In this document: positions 46,901-58,900 of the stretch, piece by piece
Numbering within the stretch: the stretch's first letter is position 1
Layout: every line of letters begins with the position of its first letter
Assembly (NCBI GenBank): GCA_020698575.1
Contig: CM036254.1
Span: 27,432,526-27,496,525, forward strand
Reading direction: 5' to 3'
Origin: Bostrychus sinensis
Lineage: Eukaryota; Chordata; Actinopteri; Gobiiformes; Eleotridae
DNA: 64,000 nt
Notes under the pieces: generated by a model
Databases searched by the model: none
The model's input: the letters and a program-made list of their open reading frames with translations, nothing else
Told to the model about the DNA's origin: nothing
Position numbers and translations under genes: made by a program

Positions 46901-49900
46901 TTTTAGTCGGGTAAGACTGACAGTAACATTAAGCAAGTGGCATAGGTTATATCCAAATACATAACTGAATTATTTTAGCGACAATTATTTTATATGAAAA
47001 TGTTAAAGGGTGACAATGTAATTTTTTTTAAACTTTAATTAAAACATTTTCTGAGTCAGTGTGATGCCTATATGAGTTGTTGCAGTGTGTATAAATTCCC
47101 TTGCATCTCTCCCTGGCATATCTTGGCGAAAAAGCAGCTTTGCAAGAATGGGAACACTAACCCGGTGTACCTGAAGTCTCGGGTCTTGCAAGAAAGAGGG
47201 AGCTCTTTAGAGAAAGAATTTGACCAAACAGTGAAGAAACAAGGAAAGTTGCATTGTTCCACGTAAGATTTTTCCTTTAGTTTGGTAGTAGAATTTACAC
47301 ATCAGCCTCGGTTTTGGTTCTCAGGTTGGCTCATTTGTAAATCATAGGATCCATCTCCTGTCTCTGTTTAACATTACACACAGCTATCTACACACATTAT
47401 TATTTTGCATAAGTAGAAAACTCCATCAACAATTATTTTGCAACAAGTGAACCTGGTATTTGGGCAGCAGCTAATACTGTAGAGCACATTTCTACTCAAA
47501 AATATTTCCCATTCTGAGCCAAAACAGTGTCACTCTCTCTCTACAGACTAATGTAAACTACACCAGAGATGTAAAAAAAATCACTCAACCAACGTGAGCC
47601 ATTTAAACAAAGCATACCTTTTCGACTGAAGGGAGCCGTCTTTATGTTTTGTTCTAATTTGTTCTGTGGCTAGTACATGCAAAACACAACCCAAAATAAC
47701 AAATAGCCCTTTCAAAAGTGGTTTGGGGCACTACATCTTCCTGACACAATGGTAAACTGGAGATGTCAGAGTTATGGTAATGATTGGCCAGAAAAAAGTC
47801 TCAGTATTGGCCCTGTACATGAAGCTCAAATCGCTAAAAGATTTAAAGTAAGCTGTGTTTTCTCATTATTTTGCATCTATGGCATATGCAAGGAGTTCAC
47901 CCAGGCAGACACACAGCCACATTCAGGGACTTGTTAACAGTAACCTTTAAGCATTCACACAAGTTATGTAAATGATTCAACCTTTAAAAAGGTAAAGATG
48001 TCTGCAGCTTCTTTTCCTCTCATTCTGTTTCCAAAAATGTGCGTAATTCCCCTGGGGGCGGAGGCACCATTTCTGGGAAAAAGGAACTAAGACAGTGTGG
48101 AAAGGCTTTACACTCAGGTGGACCTTGAAAATAAACCCAAAGGGACAACACAAAGCCACCGGGAGTTCAACAATATTAAGTCAGGGAGAAGCTCAGTGCT
48201 CAACACAAATATACAGCAGGACAGAAGGTCATTTCAGTACAACAAATACAGAGATTACAGTTCAATTCATTTTTAGTATATCTTTTTCCAGATTATGTCA
48301 AAAGTCACATCTTAACAAGAAAAGCCAACATATCTGAATAATAAAAAATGATCGATCTTATATGGATAATGCTTTTCTAGACACTCAGCATCACTTTACA
48401 ATTAGGAGCATTATTAATTTGCTCCTCATACACACTCGGTGGCGGTAAGCTACTTATATAGTCATAGCTGCCCTGGGACAGACTGACAGAGATGTGGCTA
48501 CCATTCTGTGCCTCACCGTCCACCAGCCACCAACAAACACGCAATCCCACTAACACATTCATACAGGCAAGGTGGCAGTATGCAATAGTGGTAGTGGAGA
48601 CTGATCTGTCAACCTTGCGCTTAGTGAGCAGCTGCCACAACTGTGAAAAGATAAAAAATCTGTGTGCAAAACCTTTGCTAACCCAAACTAAGGAAAAGTG
48701 GATATTTATGAGGAGTAATGGGGCATGGGAGACCATAACTCTAAGCTTTGACATTAGTTAACCAGCTGCCCATTTGGGGGACAGAGTGGCAAATTCACCT
48801 GCTTATGCAAATTTTCTGAATGGTTGACAACTCACAAGTTGTATTCGTTTTAAGGTTTTAATTTTGACCCCGATTTTGTTTATAGTTGTTGTGGACACCT
48901 GCTACTAATGTGACAGATGCCAATAATACCTAAACACGGAATAATTAAGAGAAGGGTTGTATGCCTTTCTGCTAAACCCAGAAAGACCGTTTTAAAGCTC
49001 TTGTCATACAGTCTGACTTAAAGCATGATTTACTCACTTACCTCTGTTCCTATAGAAAAAAAACCTGGCCAATCAGACCTAAATTGTCCTCATAGTGAAA
49101 TGGGCTCAGTTAATAGACACTCCCTTTATCCGAGCGGGCTGAGGTGTTCAAAGATGTTGGCATGAACTGAAAGCCAGCAGTGAAATGACCTCTCCTGAAC
49201 AAATTACATTTCTATGCATGGCTGCTTGCAGTCCTAAATCCAGTGCTTCAAGATGCTTTTGCAAGTGTAAGCCATTATTTATAGGCATAAGATCAGGTAT
49301 CTTACGTGGCACAGGCCCACTTGCTTCTCAAAACCCAGTCTTCTTTATTAATATATCAGTGGATAGGGCTATATTGGTTTTCTGTATTTGTGTCTGTCTA
49401 CTGAATGTATTTTTTATAAGTTTTCTGCTTCACCCCTTGCAATGTTTGTAGTCCTAAGAAAACTGCATAAAGACACGTAGCATATAAAATTGCATGGGCC
49501 TTTTTGCAATCAACCAATACTATCTGTCCATTCCTTTCCACCTCACAAAAAAAAACTCTTGTCTTGGTGAATTCTTACCAAAAAACCTTCCCTTCACATC
49601 TTTTTTATCGAAATCCAGGTGGACCCTAAAATAGGTTCTATATTACAGTAACTATATTGATGTATTGTTTTTTTTTTTTACAACTATATTGATACACATT
49701 ACCTTGTATTGAATCACATAGTTTTCTGGGAAGTGTGTATCGATATACATAAATATATTGATCAATAATATTGAAAATATTAATATTAGAAATGAGTATG
49801 TTAAAATAAAACCAGATAAGGCTTTTTGAGTGTAATTTTTGTGCTTAAGAAATAAAATGTTATGTTCAACTTTTCTTCACTCTCCGTCTACTGAACATAA

Positions 49901-52900
49901 ACAGCCCCAGCCGTGGTGCTACATTTGAGAGTAAACTTTTATGATTTTTGGCAAAAAGTTGCTGTATCAATTCAATCATATCAATCGATATGAAGGTATT
50001 GAATCGTATCAAATCGTATCGTTCCAAATTAGCCAATATCGTTCTTGAATTGTATCAAAACAATTCAAATCGATACGTATCCTTGCAAAAACGTATCGTT
50101 ACACCCCTATAGTATGCAATTGCACCCACCAGTAGTTTATTTTTTGTGTGTTTGTTCAGTAGTGCCTCCTGAAAATCCACAAGGGCCAGACTTACAGTTC
50201 ACCCCACATGATATTAATTTTAAGGTTTACATGCTGCAGTGGCACAAAGCAAAGCAACCATAAGCCTTGGGCAAGGCATCTGAGCACATTCTGTCCGAAC
50301 AATTACCTGTAATTATAGGCCTGACTGGAGCACACACACTTTCTAAGTGACATACAATCCTGAGTTGTTTGATTGACCGCATATGTGCTGCCAGCTATAG
50401 TTAAATACGTGTGTTAACCTTTCATGCTTAAGTCTTCTACCCATGGAGGGGGACGCATGAGATCTGTATTTTTTTCCAGGATCGAAGGCGTTCGTCCTCC
50501 AAGGGTTCACTCCCTTGGCTCTATGTTTACTAAAGCAGCGGGGCATGCAGCAGACTTTTCTGACTTTCAGAGAAGAGTAGGGGTTTATTTCTGTAGCCTA
50601 TTTAAATGGTTCAACGTGTTGTCAGGCAAAAAAAAAAAAAAAAAAGATAACAAGTGCATGGCTTGGTGTTGCAGCCTAGACCTGAACTGAGGATAGAGAA
50701 GGAAATTCTCGGCCCGGCTCAGGTGTCAGGTTCGGGTTGGCCTTGGGAAAACTAAACATTAGGAAAAAGCAAGAGTACCCAAGAAGAACCCACCGTAACA
50801 CAGGAGGGATGTATAGACTCCACCCAGAGAGATTGTGTGACGGCTGTCAATTCCTATGACTATCACCTGTACCTTGTAACATACTATATTCCAATTATAA
50901 AACAATTCATCCAATAATTTGCAGAATATTCTCAATAACAAAAGCTCAATATAAGCAAGAATGTTGCTTTCTTGCTTATATAGGCCTTTCATTGTTGAGA
51001 ATATTCTGGAAATTATTGGATGAATTGTTTGTTTAATGCCACAAAACCACCACCTCCAACAGAGAAGAGTGGTTTGGAAAGTGTTAATTACTTGCAATTA
51101 GCAAACATAAAAATAGCCTGTTTATTTTGCTGTCATTTGAAGTTTTATATCTCACAACGTTCCAGTTTAGATTAGATTAGTAAATGTACAGAGTAATGTA
51201 CTGCATGTATGTAATAAACTAAGTACCTTTCTCTGACTCTTGCAGGCGACTGTAGAGAAGCTGAAGAGAAAAGTCACGTGACACTGATGTCAGGTCTTCC
51301 TCTTGTAAAACAGACAGAGCTTCCAGTGGTAACTCCAGCAGCTTCCGGTCAGCCAGTAACACCAGATACTGCCCTGATTCGGCTGGGAATGTAGCTGTAT
51401 CAACACATGAATTAGAAAACACATGAAGTATTACAGTGGATGTAAAAATGAAGTTACTTGTTTCTCTTTTGATTTTTTTTTTGTTTATTGTTGGGGCAAA
51501 GGGAGCTCTCTCTGCACAGGTGAAGATCACCTGTGCACCTGTGTTTGTGTATGATTTGCACAGACTCTAAAGAGTCTGTGCACTCTCAGACTCATTAGAG
51601 AAGAAATCCGCCTTCAGACCTGTTTATGACACGCAGTTCTTTATTTATTTAGAATATTTATTTGACTAAAAGTCTAATCTCTCCTGAACCTCTTGTGTTT
51701 CTGTGTGATAGTGGTGCTGTCTTGGTCCCGTGCAGCTGCCATGGCTGCTCCCCTCTTGTGTGCTCAGCTCAGGACAACTCCTGTCCCCGCTCTCCTCTAA
51801 TCCTTCTGACCATTCAAACCAAGTTTAACTGCAGGTGTCTATACATTTTGGTGCTACCAAATTTGTTTTAGAACGCAAAATAGGTAAAACTGCCTGTATA
51901 CCACTAATACTTTTGCATACTCAACTTTGCATTATTGTTCTTTTAAATGTCCCAACTTGAAAATTCTTAAAACCAAGTTCCACACTTGTTCTTTGTGTTC
52001 AGAAACTCTGACTATAATCAACCATGTACAGCAAGCCTTGAGGGTGGGCTGGACACTGTCTGAATGTGAAACCATACCAGAGCAATAACAGATGCTGATA
52101 ATGTGGCTTTCTAGATTCATAAAGTGGCTTAGTGCAAAAACCCTTCAAGGCCTGGAGCCCACACTCAGTCCACTGCAGCTGTACCTGAGCTGGCTTTCTC
52201 CTCTTTATCTTTGGTTCTGGTTGGCTCCGGAGCTGGTACAGAAGCTGCCACAGGCCTGGGGGAAATAAGTGGAGAGAAACGTCACTCGGGCTGCAGTGGT
52301 TTATGTCTTGCAAATGATGTTAGGCAGTATAGTATAAAGCAGGGGTGCCCAAACTTTTTCACTCAGTGGGCCAAAACAGAAATGTATTAGCAGGCCAAGG
52401 GCCAAACGCAATAATCTTTTGCATGTAATGAGATCATATGCAAACCAATCTATAATTAAACTTCCTTTTAATTATTACATTATTAAGGTAGACATTCTTG
52501 TTAGACTCCCCACCAACCATTGACAGTATATTCAGTGCACAATATAATGAATGTAGATAGCCTTTATAAATCACAGCACCCCCTCGTGGGCAGAATCACA
52601 CCCCTTGAAGGGCCAAATTTGGCCTGCGGGCCCCACTTTGGGCACCCCTGTTATAAGGCATGAAGTAAATTTCATTAAAGGAATAGTTGAGTATTCTGGA
52701 AAGTGGTTTTTATACTTCTGTGCTGGGACAGTTTGGAGAAGCAGACAGAATGAACAGCACAGAGACTACTATAAGGTCACTGAAAATTTTAGTTGACACA
52801 CTTTTTCTTTTACAAGAACCACCTCAGAAAATAATTGGTTTTCCAAGTACCGTCTTTAATGACCACTGCTAGGGCACAAAAGGACTAAACTGAAATTAAA

Positions 52901-55900
52901 CATAGATGAAAATGGGACTAAACCAGGACTCAACCAAGTCTAAACAAGACTAAACCAGGACTAAACCAGGACCAAACCAGGACCAAACTAGGAGTACTCT
53001 GGTCTAACCTGAAGCAGGTGTCTACACTACTGCACTACATTTAATTCTCAACCAGAGCACGATTGAAACAGGAATACAACTGCCCTCACTGAATCAGAAC
53101 TACAAAAGACTTTGAAGTACCACCAGTGGTGCCCGTACCACAGTTTGAGAACCACTGATCAAGACCATAGCTGTAGACAAAGTCATCTTTGAAAAGTGGA
53201 ACCCAAAACATTCAAACTTCAAAGTTTCTTTCTTTAGGCCATGAAATCAAAATGAAATTTCTTTGTAGTGGACAAAGACGACAATCTGATACAGAGACTC
53301 ACCTTAAGCAAGAGAAGTCAAACTGTGAGAGAAGTGGATTCAAATAGGCTTCCATTTCTTGCACAAGCTCCCTGAAGAGAGGCGCCAATACTTGTTCTGC
53401 TGTTGAGCTCTATTTAAGGAAAAAAGAGAAAAAAATTTGTGACCCCCTACAATTTAATTTCTCAGAAGCTGTTTTAACTGACAATTTCTGCTAGAGGCTG
53501 ACAACTGTGCAGGAAACCTAAAAAATATCAAATAGGACTGTCTGATACATTCTTTATCAGCAGATGAATTGTGGATTGTTAGTAATATCCCTTACATTTA
53601 ATGAAGACATAGTGGGACACATGGCCACATAGGTCAGTGACCGGAAACCACTTTCTCATATGATATGAAGCAAAACTTTAATTAGACAGGCTAATAAAAG
53701 GTACTGTAACCAAGATAACTTCAATTGTATACAGTGAGGAGGAAAGGAGTGGATTGCTGTCCAAGATAAATTCCATTTATAAAACATGTGGTGACTACAA
53801 TAATCAGCTAAAAATGAATACAAAAGAGAGAAGAGTTAATTTGAATCCGTAAAAATTAAAATCAATCGTGACTTTGAAACAGTGTGCTGGCTGTGTAATG
53901 GTATTTAATCTGGCTTAGTATTTGGTGCTAGACATCATTACCTAATCATTTTAATTAAGAAAAACATAAAATATACAAAGCTTTAGTTTTGCGAGGCTTG
54001 CAAAATCACTAGCCTGATGTTCTGGGAAAGTCTGTTAATAAAAATGGCAGGAAAATCTTATTGTGAACTCAAAATCGTGAATCGTATCGAAACGTGACTT
54101 GAGTGCATTGTTACATCCCTAATGGGGAGAAATGTTAATAGAAAAAGGTGAACATTTTTCCTGACCATACAACCCATGGAGACATTCTGGTGCTCCTTAG
54201 AAGACCCCATCCTGCTCTCGGCCCTCCCCCAGCGGGCCTCACTGAGTTGGGCTTGTCTGGTCTTTTGGGCCAGGGTCTGAGCATGGTCCAGCAGTGCCAG
54301 CAGAGCCCTTGGGCAGACCAGAACCTTGGTCATCTTCAAACATGTCAGCCCTCCTACAACAACAAGATTGATACACAATCAGACATGTACAGTACAGGCT
54401 TGTAATTGGTCCCCGCGAGCTTCTACCACATCCATCTTCTCACGTTCTTGTCTTATCTTGTTTTTCTTCACCGCCTGTTTCATTCTGAAGTAATGACTCA
54501 GGATCCATTCCAGCTGCATTTGTATGTGTTGTTAAGTCAGACGCATTAAAGGAAAGGTCAAACGAAACACATACAGTCCATCTTAATATCATGTGATGAT
54601 GTTTAAGGGGCTGAGGTTCAAAGCCAAGGCAGCAGCAGAGGTCAAAGTGCCAATTTGTTTACACTTCAGTGTTTTTCTTCTGCCTTTGTCTTTTATGTCT
54701 GAACTTTCAGCTGCCCTCATTGAATAAAAGCTAGGCCAATTTCATCTGGTGCAATGTAAATGTAACCATGTAAATGTAACCATGTGCTTTACAAATCGAG
54801 GGTTGGGGTCCAAGGGTGATCCACTTCATTTAGGTTACCACAAACTCTCTATATCACTTACTGATAAAATAGTTGCTTTAGCAGAACAAATTCTAAGCCT
54901 TACTTGCTCACGTGCAGACCCCCATCCAGGCATTGGCACCATCTCACAATGGTTTTAGATCAAGCCAAGAATCTTCTAGTTAAGGGGTAAATGCTCTATT
55001 ATTGAGCCACAAAGTCTAAATATTTCACAATGGTAAAGTATTTACTAAAATGAATGTTACAGATTCAGAATACTTCAGGTTGATCTGTTGATCCAGATCA
55101 AAACCAAAAAGGAATAATTTCTTAAAACATCTTCATCCTAGCATGTACTACATATACATATTGTTAAATACGTTTTGACACTCCAAAGAAACCAAGCTAT
55201 CACTTATTGGGGTAGATAATAGAAATCTAAATAAAAAAATAGGCATCCAGAACAATACGTAAAGGGGCTATATTATGCAAAATCAACTTTTTTGAGCTTT
55301 CTACCATGTTATAATATTTTTCCCTCATCAAAAACATACCTGGAATTGTGTTTTATTTCATTCATGCCTGTTTAAGGTATCACACCTGGGTTCCACGAAT
55401 GTCTGCCTTTCCCACAAACCCCCGCCCACTACAAGAAGCATTAACCGATCAACAAGCCCTCTCCATCTACATCCAGCCTGCTCTCATTCATTTAGCCAAA
55501 AAAAAAAGGGTGTAAAGCTCTGTTTTCACTGATTCCTCACAGCTTCATGTTGTAGTATAGTACTATGGCATCATAAAATGTTTAAAGAAGTGCCATGCTT
55601 TTTTCACTAATTATATAAAAAAAAAAAGTGCTGTTCTAGGAGTGACCAAAATTGGTTTAAAAATATAAACATAATATAGCACCTTTTAAATGTAAAAAGT
55701 ACATTTTAATGTAAAAGTTACATTTTAAAAACATTTTAACATGCAAAATCTTCAAACCTTTAGTCACTGCTGTCTTTCCTTTTTGATTTCCCTGAGCTTT
55801 CACTTCATAGAAAGCCCCATAAAGTTCATTCCTGCAAAAAACAAAACAAAAAAAAAAGGTAGAGAGATAACCCTCTAGTGTTCAGTTTAAGACATAGCAG

Positions 55901-58900
55901 AAATGTTTTTACAAGTGCTTGTAAAAGTGCTTTGTGTGTCCTTATGCAAACCCATATATCATAACTGACAGTGGGAGCAAGAGATAGTATTTATAGCCTA
56001 CAGGCAAAAAGCAGATTAGAATCTAAAGTAAAGACAGAAATTACCTGTCCTCAGAGTGCTGGAGCAGGAGCAGCTTCATGTTGGGAGGCAGCTCTGAGAG
56101 GATGTTCAGGTGGTTGGGATTAATGGACAGCTGAGTGAAGGCCTGGAACATATATAAGTGGTGGAGGTGGTTGAAACTGTGAGAGATTTATTTCAAGTAT
56201 ACTATTTCAAGCAGTTTTAAAAGGCTATTTTAAAGAGGCAATTAAAAAACATATAACTTACGTATTAATAAGTAAATAAGTAATTAAGTCTTGAACATTT
56301 ATAATGAATATCTCTTAATAACTGGCAAGTGGTTATTCATTATAGAAAATGGTGCACTGTTAAAGCACTGTGAATTTTTTGTTTTAAATACTTCATCCTA
56401 AATACTCCTCAGTGTCTCCTGGCCCGCTGGGTGATTTTAAAATCCTGCAGTACATTTAAGACAGATATATAACATTGTGCGTGCTATCCTGGGAGCTCAT
56501 AGAGGAGGCTATGACAGCATTCATTAATCATGAGTGGGGAGCTTTAGGACGATACCTTGGAGATGGTGTTCAGAGTGGTCTGGGCCACCTGAGTCAGGCT
56601 GCTGGGCCTCTCGTCCCGGGACAGGAGCAGGTTTCTGTGGAGGCAAAGCAGGGCAGAGAGCTGAGACTCACTGGTGTTATCACAGGCTGAAGTCAGGACC
56701 TTGGACATGATGGTTGCACTGTGGCAGCTCTGAAAGAGACACATGACAAATGAAAGCAACAATGTTTAGGCAGTAGGACTGTGAAAAGACACAAATCCCA
56801 CAATACAAGACACAAGACTGTGTTAATGAGATGAGATTTTTACACTACTGAAATATGTATTTCACACAAATAAAAAAATATACTTCATTCGCCTAAAAAT
56901 AATACAATGCAAGACTACTTAGGAGCATTTTTAAAATGAACTTGTAATGAATGGTGTTTACTTCTATTATTTGTAATATATTTATTTATATGCAACAGCA
57001 GAACATATATACTGCTAAATTTTTTGCCACAAACTAAAATGACTCGCTTCTCCTTTGAAAAAAGTGCAAACAGAACCTGATCCTGACCTCACAAGACTCA
57101 CAAGATTTTTACCTTCACGAGAATCTTATATTTTGATCTTGTGAGATCACGAGATTGTGAGATCTTGTCACACACCTATTAAGCAGCAATAACTAAGTGA
57201 GAAAATCTGAAATTTACTGTTAAAGGAATATACATTTTTTCAAATAGAAATATACATAGTGGATACTTGTCGGTAGACATTACATCAATTGTGTAATATT
57301 TACAATGAGTGTGGAGAACACAAAGTAAGATTTCCAGGAGGCAAATAATCCAGATTAAGCTACCCCTGGGGCGGCAGTAGCTCAGTGAGACAGCAGCTGC
57401 TCGACAGGTAGAGCTGTTAGCCCACTAACCATAAGGTTGGTGGTGGTCAGAGATAGCCTTGCCAGCCAGACTAACTCTTTTAGTATTCTATACAAAGAAG
57501 TCACTTGAGTTTGATTTCCAGTGGCGGGACTTACAAGCAGGTGAATAATAAACCAAGGAGAGAAGTGAAGGGTGGAACATAAGCAGAACTCTGACTCCTA
57601 ACAAAAACAAACATGTACGCTGTTTTATGAGTAACTCTGTACTTATTTTTAAATGGGGACAGCAGCAAATGCCAGTTGAAAAACATGCGGAAAAGTTAGC
57701 TTGTTTGAATGTGGTTGTTACTGCGGCTGTCTGTAACAGGACGTTACTGTTTACAAGACAAAAAACAAAAAAACAAACAAAAAAAATACATTGAGGACTG
57801 AACAACAACGCTGACTTCAGCAGAATCAACAGGTGACAAAGGAAACTTTTTCTTTTAGTATGATTGGCTATGAAGAAGTGTGGCCATGCTTACGATGCAC
57901 AACACACAGGTAATATTCCTTCCACAAGCATCTTAAAACAACCCAACTTCAAAACCCAAAATATATTCAGTTGTGCGTGACAGTGAGTGTACCTGATACA
58001 GAGCTAGGTACTGGCCTGTGACACTGGGATCAGTAAGGCCGTGACACTCCAGCATGTTGAGAGCGGCATCAGCGAGGGCGGAGATGGGCAGCTGGTGCTG
58101 GAGACACAGGCTGGTGGCCTCTGACAGAGACTTACTGGCTTCAGCCAATAGATGCTGGGCTTTATGCTTCTTTAGCTGCACAAATATCACAGAGACATGG
58201 ACGTGAACCAGGTTATACATATTTACAAAGCATGGTATAATATGCATTAACAGTCTAATGTATGGATGGATTAACTCCAGACTTATGTTTCATCTGCGAA
58301 GACCTTTAGAGCATTTGATATGTCTCAAGTGAGCTGCCATGCACATATAATTAACGTCTGGCAGTGTACGTCTTTATCATAACAGCAGCTCTCTTTACTG
58401 CAACTTATTATTCTTCAGTGTTCAAGCATTGATAATACATACTTCTTATTGCATTTTTGAACAATGTGGACTATTGATATTTAACTACCTACTTAATAAT
58501 CCCTTTAGTGTTATCTTGGATTGTGTCCGGAGTAATGGGGTCATTTGATAGACCGTACCTGCTGCTCAGTGCTTTTGGCCGAGGTCGTTCTTAGTCCTTT
58601 GCTGCCTGATTCTTGGTCTTTTTCTGAAGTCTCCAGCTCTACACCAGCAGCTAGTGGGTCAACCCAGGTCTCCTTCAGCATCGAGTTATTGCAAGATGAC
58701 AGAACAATGACCGTGATTAGTATGAAATCTCCTTATGATCACAAACCATGAAGATGTAAGCCTCTCAGTTTTAAGTACATGAGCTGACGTTATCTCTTTA
58801 TAATCACCATAAGCCTCTCCTTTTCCAGGTTATTGGACCAGTGATGTTAATGTGTGAGTATGTAACATTCCTGCAAAAGGTCTCCACTGGTATTCCTCGA

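Larger units (their letters stand above)
45717..51226. other. cfap46: cfap46 intron (5,510 bp)
   Basis: Between exons 14 and 13. Contains the solo LTR (46508-46888), a dispersed repeat (47085-47205), a reverse SINE (48370-48640), a TATCGATA-type repeat (49630-50115), a poly(A) run near 50629-50645 and a nested hairpin (50900-51030). No further exon is supported. Stretches 45841-46500, 47280-48360 and 48760-49620 show nothing I recognise. Confidence 0.8.

Noticed and set aside
57365..57450. Possible tRNA gene
   Set aside because: Only the A-box half resembles a tRNA. The B box and arms do not form, and the same head is part of a SINE family.
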